The notes: generated from the letters alone by a model not told the origin. Numbered from the stretch's first letter, positions 1-7,313 are shown. The stretch: DNA of 12,757 bases from Paracoccaceae bacterium (GCA_030625695.1 DAOUQK010000063.1:1-12757), one strand, 5' to 3'. Made by a program: numbers and translations.

Positions 1-42
1 TTTGAGGGCGAGGGTTTCGGCGGCTTCGGGGGAAAAGGACAT
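1..42 (-). CDS. 5' end of a probable DUF3572-family protein (partial)
   Basis: Only the first 14 codons lie in the window; the gene runs off the left edge. They read MSFSPEAAETLALK, starting at an ATG at 42-40. The EAAETLAL opening is what I remember for DUF3572 proteins, small uncharacterised proteins common in Rhodobacterales, which usually continue into a Leu/Ala-rich helix. No function is known to me. The start lies 69 nt downstream of the ccmG stop on the same strand, so it could be the last gene of the ccm transcript. I see no clear Shine-Dalgarno sequence. The family call rests on 14 residues and may be wrong. Confidence 0.45.
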   Translation of the reverse strand, partial: MSFSPEAAETLALK

Positions 43-111
43 GGGACTGGGGTGCTTTGTTTGGGTGTTCAAAGGCAGACAACCAACAAGTGTCGGCCTG
101 CGCAAGGGAAT

Positions 112-672
112 TCAGCCGCCCGCCTGTGCGGCCTGTGCTGCCTGTGCCTTTTCCAGTTCGGGCATGAACCTTTGTTGCAGGTCACTGCCCACCAATGGGC
201 CGATGAATTTGAACAGAACCTTGCCTTGACCGTCGATGATAAAGGTTTCCGGCGGGCCGGTGACGCCCCAGTCAATTGCGCTGCGCCCTTTGGGATCAAA
301 ACCGACGCCCAGAAACGGGTTGCCGTCGTCTTGCAGAAACCCGCGGGCGTGATCCGGGTTGTCCTTGATGTTCACGCCATAGATGCGCAAGCCATCTGCG
401 GCCATCTTCATCAGAGTGGGATGTTCCGCCCTGCACGGGGGACACCAACTGGCCCAGAAATTGATCAGGGACACCTCTCCGCTGGCCAAATCCTGTGCGG
501 TGACGCCCGGATAGCCCTCCAACGCTTCAGCTGGCAGGTCAGGGGCCAGTTCGCCGATGAAGGTCGAGGGTAACGCGTTGGGATCGCCACGAAACATGCC
601 AACTGCGGCAAGAACGACAAAGCCACTGAAAATGAGGGGAGGCAGGATCATCAGCGGTGATATTTTAGCCAT
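112..672 (-). CDS. ccmG: Thiol:disulfide interchange protein CcmG/DsbE (HelX), cytochrome c maturation
   Basis: A 186-residue membrane-anchored periplasmic thioredoxin-fold protein. In this family it reduces apocytochrome c, or the CcmH thiols, so that haem can be attached to CXXCH. A hydrophobic segment at about residues 7-26 serves as an uncleaved anchor. The redox motif WCPPC is at 76-80. The typical CcmG stretch GVTGPPETF is at 136-144, with the cis-proline at 141. Length is normal for the family. The last residues are a short Ala/Gln repeat (AQA three times) ending in Gly-Gly, probably a neutral tail. The ATG at 672 overlaps the ccmD stop codon, so the two genes are probably translationally coupled. 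The order ccmC-ccmD-ccmG matches Rhodobacter helC-helD-helX. The call is secure. Confidence 0.96.
   Translation of the reverse strand: MAKISPLMILPPLIFSGFVVLAAVGMFRGDPNALPSTFIGELAPDLPAEALEGYPGVTAQDLASGEVSLINFWASWCPPCRAEHPTLMKMAADGLRIYGVNIKDNPDHARGFLQDDGNPFLGVGFDPKGRSAIDWGVTGPPETFIIDGQGKVLFKFIGPLVGSDLQQRFMPELEKAQAAQAAQAGG
122..148 (-). repeat. Three tandem 9-nt units at the 3' end of ccmG
   Basis: On the plus strand, gcctgtgcg, gcctgtgct and gcctgtgcc follow each other with a 9-nt period. They encode the AQA repeats at the CcmG C terminus. The units differ only in the last base and stay in frame. This looks like slippage expansion in a region that tolerates length change. Confidence 0.8.
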
Positions 673-820
673 CGCGCTTTATCCTTTGTTCAACCCGCGT
701 CATTTCTGCGCGCACCTTACGGCCACGCCACAGCGACAGGCCCACCAACAACAACAACAGGACAACCGAGGCCGCATAGGCCGTCATCACCGTGTCTCCG
801 TATTTTCCCAGATCAGGCAT
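665..820 (-). CDS. ccmD: Haem exporter protein CcmD (HelD), small membrane protein
   Basis: A 51-residue protein beginning MPDLGKYGDT and ending in RIKRDG. It has one transmembrane helix (about residues 14-31, Leu/Val-rich) followed by a basic cytoplasmic tail (WRGRKVR...). This is the classic CcmD layout. In the family CcmD helps release holo-CcmE from the CcmABC complex. The ATG at 820 lies 2 nt after the ccmC stop. The TAA at 667-665 overlaps the ATG of ccmG. Translational coupling across ccmC-ccmD-ccmG is therefore likely. Sequence conservation in CcmD is weak, so size, topology and gene position carry the call. Confidence 0.92.
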   Translation of the reverse strand: MPDLGKYGDTVMTAYAASVVLLLLLVGLSLWRGRKVRAEMTRVEQRIKRDG

Positions 821-822
821 AT

Positions 823-1575
823 CTACGCCCCCACCCTTTCGCGTGCCAGCAATGTCCTGATTCGTCGCGCCCGGATTTCCGTGCCGGTGCGATACAGCAC
901 CAAAGCAATAAACAGCAGGACAAACCCGGCGATACTGACCAGCAACGGATGATAAAATACATCCGCCACATGCTCTTCTTTATCAAGGCTAAGCGACGCG
1001 CCCTGATGCAGCCCCTGATTCCAGAAATTCACTGCATAGCGCGACAGCAGGGCAAACACTGACCCCACGAGGCACAGCACCGAGGTCAGGTCAGCGGCGG
1101 TATCCGGGTCTTCGATCGCTTCCCACAGGGCGATATAGCCAAGGTAGAACAGGAACAGGATCAGGAACGAGGTCAGCCTGGGATCCCAGGCCCAATAGGT
1201 GCCCCACATCGGCTGGCCCCAGATCGCCCCCGTCGCCAGCGCGATCAACGTCATCACCAGCCCCACAGGGGCGGCGGCGCGCGCGGCCAGCGCGCTGACG
1301 TGGTGTCGGCGGATCAGCCAAACCAGCGAAGTGACCAGCATCATCATCCAGGCGTTGATCGCCATCAAGGCCGAAGGCACATGCAGATAGATGATCTTGA
1401 CCGTAGCCCCCTGACGGTAATCATCCGGGGTAAAGAAAAAACCCCAGATCAGTCCGGTAGCAAGGCAGACACCGGACAGCACCCAGATGAACGGCAACAG
1501 TCGTTCAGTGGTTGTCAGGAACTTTTTTGGGTTGGCATAGGCCCAAAAGGCATTGGCTTTTTGTGAAAGTGTCAT
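823..1575 (-). CDS. ccmC: Haem exporter/haem-handling protein CcmC (HelC)
   Basis: A 250-residue polytopic inner-membrane protein, about six transmembrane helices. It loads haem onto CcmE in System I cytochrome c maturation. The tryptophan-rich WWD motif is seen as WGQPMWGTYWAWDP at residues 119-132. The two haem-ligand histidines of the family fit His65 (YLHVPSA) and His190 (LHQGASL). The frame stays open upstream to 1731, but that extension (many Pro, Arg and Cys) does not look like CcmC. The start chosen gives MTLSQKANAFWAYANPKKF, the usual CcmC N terminus. It is the first ccm gene here: neither ccmB nor ccmA precedes it. ccmD follows after 2 nt. Confidence 0.95.
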   Translation of the reverse strand: MTLSQKANAFWAYANPKKFLTTTERLLPFIWVLSGVCLATGLIWGFFFTPDDYRQGATVKIIYLHVPSALMAINAWMMMLVTSLVWLIRRHHVSALAARAAAPVGLVMTLIALATGAIWGQPMWGTYWAWDPRLTSFLILFLFYLGYIALWEAIEDPDTAADLTSVLCLVGSVFALLSRYAVNFWNQGLHQGASLSLDKEEHVADVFYHPLLVSIAGFVLLFIALVLYRTGTEIRARRIRTLLARERVGA

Positions 1576-1668
1576 AAGGCAGGGGTTTAGCGGGTCTTTG
1601 CGCCCTTCACAATTCACGAAATAATCAAGTGTTCCTGCCGGGCGGATATGTCGCTTTCGGCAGTATGT

Positions 1669-1734
1669 GGCCCCCGGACGATTGGGAAATCCGGGGCCTG
1701 CCTCAGGTCGGCAAACCGGGTGATGGGTCACCGG
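1669..1734 (-). terminator. Two GC-rich stem-loops between the EF-hand gene and ccmC
   Basis: One stem pairs 1669-1678 with 1690-1698 (GGCCCCCGGA against TCCGGGGCC, one bulged C, loop 11 nt). The other pairs 1716-1723 with 1728-1734 (CCGGGTGA against TCACCGG, one bulged G, loop TGGG). They lie after the EF-hand gene stop on its own strand, so they could end or stabilise that transcript. Neither is followed by a U-tract, so intrinsic termination is uncertain. I see no clear ccmC promoter in 1576-1668. Confidence 0.4.
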
Positions 1735-1761
1735 TCAGAGGCGGCTGCATATATCAATTGC

Positions 1762-1995
1762 TCAGGTCTTGGGCATCAGTCCTGCGTCCTGTGCGGCGGC
1801 CACTTCGCCATTGTCCAGCACGCCGTCGGCATTCACGTCCATGGCCGAAAACTCTTCGGCCTTGATTTCGGGAAAGGCGGCGTTGACCTCGTCCAGGGTC
1901 AGGATACCGTCGCCATTGGTATCAATCTGGGCTGCAGCAAAAGATGTGACGCTCAGGCCTGCAACGATGATTGTACTCAGCAATACAGTTTTCAT
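1762..1995 (-). CDS. Small secreted EF-hand calcium-binding protein
   Basis: A 77-residue protein with an N-terminal signal peptide (MKTVLLSTIIVAGLSVTSFA, probable cleavage after the AAA at 20-22). Two canonical 12-residue EF-hand loops follow: DTNGDGILTLDE at 25-36 and DVNADGVLDNGE at 53-64. Asp, Asn and Asp stand at loop positions 1, 3 and 5, and Glu at 12. The protein should bind calcium in the periplasm or outside; its partner is unknown. The frame extends upstream to 2136, but the 1995 ATG is preferred because it starts a good signal peptide and is preceded by GGAGAG at a suitable distance. It stands alone between hairpin-rich gaps on both sides. Similar small EF-hand proteins are common in Roseobacter-group genomes, but I assign no specific function. 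Confidence 0.85.
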   Translation of the reverse strand: MKTVLLSTIIVAGLSVTSFAAAQIDTNGDGILTLDEVNAAFPEIKAEEFSAMDVNADGVLDNGEVAAAQDAGLMPKT

Positions 1996-2348
1996 GTTCA
2001 CTCTCCGGTTTGGTTTTGAAAGGACGCGGGGTGCGCCCTTGGAACTAAGAACACGTGTCGTTGGATCGATGTCTTCCTCTTTTGTCCAGGCCCGCACAAA
2101 CGCGCCAATGCCCGCCGATCCTGCGACCACACACACGCGAGGAGATGCCGAAAAAGGCCCAGAGATGAAGGTCGGCGGAAAAACTCCATCATTTCATGGG
2201 CTTTCGGCAAGTGCATGCTCAGGGTCAGGGTCAGGAGGTCGTCGCATCGTGCAACAGTAAAGACCGGCGCATTATTACAATGGTGGAGGGGGCCAGCCCC
2301 CGTCCTGCGGACTCCCCCGGAGTTTACTTGGCGAGATGAAGTTGGAGG
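1996..2348. other. 353-nt intergenic region upstream of the EF-hand gene
   Basis: No convincing gene is seen; short open frames on both strands lack good start context and family resemblance. The first bases upstream of 1995 carry the EF-hand gene ribosome site. An 8-bp palindrome ACACGTGT lies at 2051-2058. A short direct repeat (AGGGTC, AGGGTC) lies at 2221-2232. The distal part holds the triple-hairpin element listed separately. A minus-strand promoter for the EF-hand gene must lie here, but I could not identify one with confidence. Confidence 0.6.
2286..2336 (-). repeat. Triple-hairpin intergenic element, probable dispersed Rhodobacterales repeat and terminator
   Basis: Three stem-loops abut or share bases. 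GGGGG/CCCCC lies at 2288-2301. GTCC-TGC-GGAC lies at 2302-2312. ACTCC-CCC-GGAGT lies at 2311-2323. The string ending in CTCCCCCGGAGT followed by a T-rich bit and a GATGAA is one I recall seeing very often between genes in Rhodobacter and Roseobacter relatives. It begins about 25 nt after the methyltransferase stop, so it probably ends or protects that transcript. Only one copy lies in this window, so repetition is remembered and not shown here. Confidence 0.6.
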
Positions 2349-3059
2349 TCAGGCCTGGGATTTGCGGGCAATCACGTGCCAGCCAAATGTTTGCAGTTCA
2401 GACGAGACGCGGGCCATGCGGGGGCCGTCCTGCCCTGCGATCATGCGGGCCAGGAGGCGGGCGATTTGCATCAGGATCGGGGTCAGGGGTTCTCGCCAGC
2501 CGGCGCCGAATTTCTTGCGCACCCGGGCCAGGCGGCCCAATTCCTGATCCATCACGTCAAAATAACCGCCGTTGGCCGTCAGTTCAGCAATCTCGAACCC
2601 CAGCCGTTCGAAATGCACCCGGTAAAAGTATTGCGAAAATCCTGTGCAATAATGGTACGGCGCAAAATGGGTGATCGAGTTGAACGGGGCGGTAATGATC
2701 ATCCGCCCACCCGGTTTGGTCAGTCGCGCCATTTTTTCCAGAGCGCGCACCGGATCAACCACATGTTCCAGCACTTCGGAGCAGAACACCGTATCAAACT
2801 GGCGGTCCTCGGGGATATCATAAAGATCGCAGATGAAATCCAGACGGCTGGTATCCCAGCGCCCGGTATGCAGGCCAATCCCGTCGCCTGCCCCGTCATA
2901 TTCGGCAATATCCTGCGCGAGATATTCCAGATGATCGCAATGAGGTTTATAGGCGCACTCCCCTGCCCCTACATCCAGCAGGCTGGACCCCTTGGGCAAG
3001 GCACGTAAGGTGGTTTCGATCCAGGTGTCACGTGCGGCGTGGTTTTTAATGCGGGCCAT
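2349..3059 (-). CDS. Class I SAM-dependent methyltransferase, substrate unknown
   Basis: A 236-residue soluble Rossmann-fold methyltransferase of the Methyltransf_11/23 type. The SAM-binding motif I is LLDVGAGECAY at 27-37. An acidic residue ends the next strand (YLAQD, Asp50). The motif FDTVFCSEVLEHVVDP at 88-103 and LTKPGGRMIITAP at 113-125 complete the core. The C-terminal part (about 130-236) is aromatic-rich (HFAPYHYCTGFSQYFY), then basic. The class is clear but the substrate is not. Relatives of this kind methylate small molecules, lipids or glycan precursors. It appears to be transcribed alone, with the hairpin element behind it and a non-coding gap in front. The ribosome site upstream of the ATG is weak. 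Confidence 0.82.
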   Translation of the reverse strand: MARIKNHAARDTWIETTLRALPKGSSLLDVGAGECAYKPHCDHLEYLAQDIAEYDGAGDGIGLHTGRWDTSRLDFICDLYDIPEDRQFDTVFCSEVLEHVVDPVRALEKMARLTKPGGRMIITAPFNSITHFAPYHYCTGFSQYFYRVHFERLGFEIAELTANGGYFDVMDQELGRLARVRKKFGAGWREPLTPILMQIARLLARMIAGQDGPRMARVSSELQTFGWHVIARKSQA

Positions 3060-3390
3060 ATCAGGGTCTTTCGGTGGCTTTCAACTTGGTTCGGGGTCTT
3101 GTCGCACAAAACAGGCGGGAAGGGCCAGACCTTCGTGCATTCTATTGGGTCGCATTTCCCTCAATTCCAGACAAAAAAACGGAGAGCCGAAGCCCTCCGT
3201 TAAGTTTCGCCGTTCAGGCTCAGTTAGTTTACCGCCCGTGTTTTTTTGCCTGCGGCCTGAACGTCGTCAGGGGCGAGCGCACCCGCCCCGTGGAAAGGTG
3301 GGAAGGACAGATACCCGCCCCACCCTATTCGTCGGGATCGAAAACCATGTTGGTTTTCAAACCCCTACACGTCAAAGTTGACGCGATAGT
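3060..3390. other. 331-nt intergenic region between the methyltransferase gene and the 3' end of nrdJ
   Basis: No gene is seen. Besides the terminator at 3172-3201 there are three further dyads. GGGGCG pairs with CGCCCC (3270-3275 and 3284-3289). GAAAACC pairs with GGTTTTC around a 5-nt loop (3340-3358). CGTCAA and TTGACG flank AG at 3370-3383, just after the nrdJ stop. They would all lie in the nrdJ 3' untranslated RNA if transcription runs to the strong terminator. The methyltransferase promoter should lie in 3060-3170, but no clear -35/-10 pair is visible. Confidence 0.6.
3172..3201 (-). terminator. Strong Rho-independent terminator for the nrdJ transcript
   Basis: On the minus strand the sequence reads AACGGAGGGC, then TTCG, then GCTCTCCGTT, followed by five further Ts (seven in a row). 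This makes a 10-bp stem with one G-U pair, closed by the very stable C(UUCG)G tetraloop. Stem, loop and U-tract all fit an intrinsic terminator. It is oriented to end transcripts arriving from nrdJ, though it sits about 190 nt beyond the stop codon. It also insulates the methyltransferase gene. Confidence 0.88.
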
Positions 3391-6300
3391 TTAGCTACAC
3401 CCGCTGGTCCCGCCGCAAGTGTTGCATTTCATGCAGGTGCCGTTGCGCACCAATGTATAGTTGCCGCATTCGTTGCAGGCCTCGCCTTCATAGCCTTGCA
3501 TCTTGGCCTTGACCCGGTCGTCCATAGCCATGACGCCCACAGCCTCGGTTGTAGATGTTGTCATCGTTACCGTCGTCGTCTCTGGCACCAATGTCTGCAA
3601 GGTTGCCACTGGATCCGCCGTCACCGCCAGCGCCGTGGCGCCGATGGATTGGCCGCCGTTCAACACCACCAATTCCTGCGGCATACGCTTGCGCAGATAC
3701 CCGGTCGAGCTGATCTGTTTCAGCACCTGCAATGACCGTGATGCGGCATTTTCCGACATTTCCGAGATGTTGGACACGCCCTCTTCCTCGCCCCGGCCAA
3801 CGGTGTCAAATGTCGCCCCTTCGGGTTTCACATGCGCCAGATCGGTGCGGTCAAGATAGGACACCGCCAATTCGCGAAAGATATAGTCAAGGATCGAGGT
3901 GGCATTCTTGATGCTGTCGTTGCCCTGCACCATGCCGGCCGGTTCGAACTTGGTGAAAGTAAAGGCATCGACAAACTCCTCAAGCGGCACGCCGTATTGC
4001 AGGCCAACCGAAATGGCGATGGCAAAGTTGTTCATCATCGCCCGGAAACCCGCACCTTCTTTGTGCATGTCGATGAAAATCTCGCCCAGTTGGCCGTCTT
4101 CATACTCGCCCGTGCGCAGGTACACCTTATGCCCGCCGACATTGGCCTTTTGGGTATAGCCTTTGCGCCGCTGTGGCATCTTTTCCCGGTGGCTCTTGAT
4201 GATCTCTTTGACGATCACTTTTTCGACGATCTTTTCAGCCAGAACCACGGCCTTTTCCTGTTGGCTGCCCGATTCCAGTATCTCTGCCGCGTCGTCATCG
4301 TCTTCGATCAAAGCCGACGCCAATGGCTGGCTGAGTTTCGAACCATCCCGGTACAGCGCGTTGGCTTTGATGCCCAAGGACCAGCTAAGCTCGTATGCCT
4401 TCTGGCAATCCTCGATCGTGGCATTGTTGGGCATGTTAATCGTTTTGGAGATGGCACCCGAGATGAATGATTGCGCCGCCGCCATCATGGTGATGTGGCT
4501 GTTCACATTCAGGAACCGCTTGCCGGTTTTTCCACACGGATTGGCGCAATCAAAGATCGGGTAATGCGTGGCCTTCAGATGTGGCGCGCCTTCCAGTGTC
4601 ATGGTGCCGCATACGTGGTTGTTTGCGGCGTCGATGTCAGCACGGGTAAAGCCGATGTGGCGCAGCAAATCAAAGCTCGGGTCGTTCAGCTTTGCCGTCG
4701 GAATGCCCAGTACATTTGTGCAGAACTCGGCCCCCAGGGTCCATTGGTTGAACACAAACCGGCAGTCAAACGCGCTTTCCAGCGCCGCGTCCACCTTTGA
4801 CAGCTCATTGGGGCCAAAGCCTTTTGCCGTCAACGCGGTGTGGTTGATCCCCGGTGCATTGCCAAGTGAGCCGTGGCCGACCGCATAAGCGATGATTTCT
4901 TCAATATGCGCGCTGGAATAGCCCAGACCTTCAAGTGCGGCTGGCACCGAGCGGTTGATGATCTTGAAATACCCGCCGCCCGCCAGCTTCTTGAACTTGA
5001 CCAATGCAAAGTCCGGTTCAATGCCTGTGGTGTCGCAATCCATCACCAACCCGATGGTGCCAGTGGGGGCAATCACCGAGGTCTGTGCGTTGCGATACCC
5101 ATGCGCCTCGCCCAAGGCCAGCGCCTCGTCCCAGGCCGACATGGACAGCTTGACCAACTGCGGTGTCGGGCAATTGGCGTGATCCAAAGGCACCGGTTTA
5201 ACGCTTAGGCCGACATAACCGTCAGTTGCGCCATACGCCGCGTTGCGATGGTTGCGGATCACCCGCAACATGTTGTCTTTGTTCAGGCTATAACCTTCAA
5301 ACGGGCCCAGTTCCTTGGCCATCTCAGCCGAAGTGGCATAAGACACGCCGGTCAGGATTGCCGTCAAAGCACCACACAACGCGCGGCCTTCGTCACTGTC
5401 ATAGCTGTGCCCCAAATTCATCAGCAAGCCACCGATATTGGCATAGCCCAGACCCAAAGTGCGGAAATCATGCGACAATTGGGCAATCTCGCGCGATGGA
5501 AACTGCGCCATCATCACACTGATTTCCAGCGTTACAGTCCAAAGACGGGCCGCATGCATGTATTCCTCGGCCAGAAACTCGCCGTCCTTCAGGAACCGCA
5601 GCAGGTTAAGAGAGGCAAGGTTGCAGGCGGTATCATCCAGAAACATGTATTCCGAACAAGGGTTTGATCCGCGAATTTCACCGCTGGCCGGACAGGTATG
5701 CCATTCATTGACCGTATCGTGATATTGAATGCCCGGATCGGCGCAGGCCCAGGCGGCGTGGCCGACTTGTTCCCACAGATCGCGCGCCTTGATGGTCTTG
5801 GACACGGCCCCATCAGTGCGGTTGATCAACTGCCAGTCGGCGTCTTTTTCGACTGCGGTCAGGAACGCATTGGTCACCCGGATCGAATTGTTCGAATTCT
5901 GGCCCGAAACCGAGCTGTAGGCCTCGGAATCCCAATCGGTGTCATAGGTGGCAAATTCAATGCTGGTGTGGCCCTGACGCGCATAGTCCAAAACGCGTTT
6001 GATATAGGTCTCGGGGATCGCCACCTTTTTGGCCGCCCGGATGGCGGTTTTCAGTGCACCGTTCTTACCCGCGTCATAAGCATCGTCCTCGGCGCCGTCC
6101 CAGGTCCGAAGTGCGTCAAAGATACCGTTCAACATCTGTTCGTGCATCTTCGAGCCGGCGACAATGCTTGCCACCTTCTGTTCTTCGATGACTTTCCAGT
6201 TGATAAAATCCTCGATATCCGGGTGATCCGCGTCAACAATCACCATCTTGGCGGCGCGCCGTGTGGTGCCGCCCGATTTGATCGCGCCCGCAGCCCGGTC

Positions 6301-7062
6301 GCCAATCTTCAAGAATCCCATCAGCCCCGAGGATTTGCCCCCGCCCGACAAAGATTCTCCGGCCCCGCGCAGGTGGCTGAAATTGGTGCCCGTGCCGCTG
6401 CCGTATTTGAACAGGCGCGCCTCACGCACCCACAGGTCCATGATACCGCCGTCGTTGACCAGATCGTCCTTTACGCCCTGAATGAAACAGGCATGTGGCT
6501 GAGGCCGCTCATAGCTGGATTTGGATTCGGTCAGCTTGCCGGTCTTGTCATCCACATAATGATGCCCCTGGGCCGGCCCGTCGATGCCATACGCCCAGTG
6601 CAGTCCGGTATTGAACCACTGAGGCGAATTTGGCGCGGCCATCTGTGCCGCCAGCATGAACCGCATTTCATCGAAATACGCCCGAGCGTCTGCCTCTTTG
6701 GTGAAATATCCACCCTTCCAGCCCCAATAGGCCCAGGCCCCGGCCAGCCGGTCAAACACCTGCTTGGACGACACTTCGCCGCCGGTATCCACATCAACCC
6801 CATCAGGAACCGAGCGCCACAGGAATTCCGGCACATCCTTTTCCGGCACTGGCTTTAACCGCTCAGGCACGCCCGCTTTGCGGAAATATTTCTGTGCGAT
6901 CACGTCGCTGGCGACCTGACTCCACTTGGCGGGAACCTCGATCTCTTCCTGACGAAACACGATTGTGCCGTCGGGATTGCGAATCTCGGAAGTGGCCAGA
7001 ACAAAGTCCAGCTCTGCATAGGCGTCCTGCCCGGCTTTGGTAAATTTACGTTCGATCTTCAT
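3391..7062 (-). CDS. nrdJ: Adenosylcobalamin-dependent (class II) ribonucleotide reductase NrdJ
   Basis: A 1223-residue cytoplasmic enzyme that reduces ribonucleotides to deoxyribonucleotides using a radical from vitamin B12 coenzyme, without oxygen. NPCSE at 467-471 matches the active-site Asn-X-Cys-X-Glu motif, with Cys469 as thiyl radical site. Cys192 (HACFIQ) and Cys480 (TACNLASLNL) fit the reducing cysteine pair. A TSCPD-type domain runs from about 962 to 1075. A Thr-rich linker near 1162-1177 leads to a Cys-rich tail (Cys 1196, 1199, 1210, 1213, 1216, 1222), thought to bind zinc and pass electrons from thioredoxin. I see no N-terminal ATP cone. The frame extends to a TTG at 7092 and an ATG at 7083. 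I chose the ATG at 7062 because MKIERKFT is the usual family N terminus and GGGGCAG lies just upstream. It is a single-gene transcript. Confidence 0.97.
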   Translation of the reverse strand: MKIERKFTKAGQDAYAELDFVLATSEIRNPDGTIVFRQEEIEVPAKWSQVASDVIAQKYFRKAGVPERLKPVPEKDVPEFLWRSVPDGVDVDTGGEVSSKQVFDRLAGAWAYWGWKGGYFTKEADARAYFDEMRFMLAAQMAAPNSPQWFNTGLHWAYGIDGPAQGHHYVDDKTGKLTESKSSYERPQPHACFIQGVKDDLVNDGGIMDLWVREARLFKYGSGTGTNFSHLRGAGESLSGGGKSSGLMGFLKIGDRAAGAIKSGGTTRRAAKMVIVDADHPDIEDFINWKVIEEQKVASIVAGSKMHEQMLNGIFDALRTWDGAEDDAYDAGKNGALKTAIRAAKKVAIPETYIKRVLDYARQGHTSIEFATYDTDWDSEAYSSVSGQNSNNSIRVTNAFLTAVEKDADWQLINRTDGAVSKTIKARDLWEQVGHAAWACADPGIQYHDTVNEWHTCPASGEIRGSNPCSEYMFLDDTACNLASLNLLRFLKDGEFLAEEYMHAARLWTVTLEISVMMAQFPSREIAQLSHDFRTLGLGYANIGGLLMNLGHSYDSDEGRALCGALTAILTGVSYATSAEMAKELGPFEGYSLNKDNMLRVIRNHRNAAYGATDGYVGLSVKPVPLDHANCPTPQLVKLSMSAWDEALALGEAHGYRNAQTSVIAPTGTIGLVMDCDTTGIEPDFALVKFKKLAGGGYFKIINRSVPAALEGLGYSSAHIEEIIAYAVGHGSLGNAPGINHTALTAKGFGPNELSKVDAALESAFDCRFVFNQWTLGAEFCTNVLGIPTAKLNDPSFDLLRHIGFTRADIDAANNHVCGTMTLEGAPHLKATHYPIFDCANPCGKTGKRFLNVNSHITMMAAAQSFISGAISKTINMPNNATIEDCQKAYELSWSLGIKANALYRDGSKLSQPLASALIEDDDDAAEILESGSQQEKAVVLAEKIVEKVIVKEIIKSHREKMPQRRKGYTQKANVGGHKVYLRTGEYEDGQLGEIFIDMHKEGAGFRAMMNNFAIAISVGLQYGVPLEEFVDAFTFTKFEPAGMVQGNDSIKNATSILDYIFRELAVSYLDRTDLAHVKPEGATFDTVGRGEEEGVSNISEMSENAASRSLQVLKQISSTGYLRKRMPQELVVLNGGQSIGATALAVTADPVATLQTLVPETTTVTMTTSTTEAVGVMAMDDRVKAKMQGYEGEACNECGNYTLVRNGTCMKCNTCGGTSGCS

Positions 7063-7266
7063 CGTGCTGCCCCAGTACTTCATCTGTTCCAAATGGACCG
7101 ATTGTATCGGCCCCCTACCTGCCGGATTTCAGCCTTTCCAGACTGTTGCCGACGGGACAGAAGAATCATCATCTTTCGCCCCAAAAGGGCAGTATCAGGC
7201 ATGCGCGCCCGTGATGTTGTCAAAGATTCGACCATCCCAGACCGATCACTGCCCTCTGGCTATTCT

Positions 7267-7313
7267 CTACCAGATTTAGTGGCTGTCCGACCGGTTCATA
7301 CTACTTGGCGTAT
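7267..7313 (-). promoter_or_regulatory. Tandem NrdR-box-like dyads upstream of nrdJ
   Basis: On the minus strand there are two 16-nt partial dyads. One is at 7313-7298 (ATACGCCAAGTAGTAT, outer arms ATAC and GTAT). The other is at 7282-7267 (CCACTAAATCTGGTAG). They are 31 bp apart from start to start. NrdR, the repressor of ribonucleotide reductase genes, binds two boxes of consensus near ACACWATATWTWGTGT about 31-32 bp apart. Matches here are roughly 9-10 of 16 each, so each box is weak. The spacing and the position in front of an RNR gene are what make the call plausible. Confidence 0.35.

Noticed and set aside
52..573. 173-codon open frame on the plus strand
   Set aside because: It runs antisense to ccmG, whose WCPPC and GVTGPPETF motifs are unmistakable.
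1576..1731. 52-residue N-terminal extension of ccmC
   Set aside because: Pro/Arg/Cys-rich sequence without membrane character; the ATG at 1575 gives the normal CcmC N terminus.
2041..2081. Stress sigma factor promoter near the EF-hand gene (CGATCC then TAGTT on the minus strand, or GGAAC on the plus strand)
   Set aside because: Spacing and -10 matches do not fit the remembered RpoE or EcfG consensus; the motifs are too short to support a call.
1996..2136. 47-residue N-terminal extension of the EF-hand protein
   Set aside because: It would bury the clear signal peptide; the ATG at 1995 has GGAGAG upstream.
5698..6858. 386-codon open frame on the plus strand
   Set aside because: It lies wholly inside nrdJ on the opposite strand, and its translation shows no family motif. 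It is a GC-rich antisense shadow.
7218..7223. TTGACA on the minus strand as the nrdJ -35 element
   Set aside because: A perfect -35 core, but the nearest -10-like string (TGATAC) is about 20 nt away, outside the usual 16-18.
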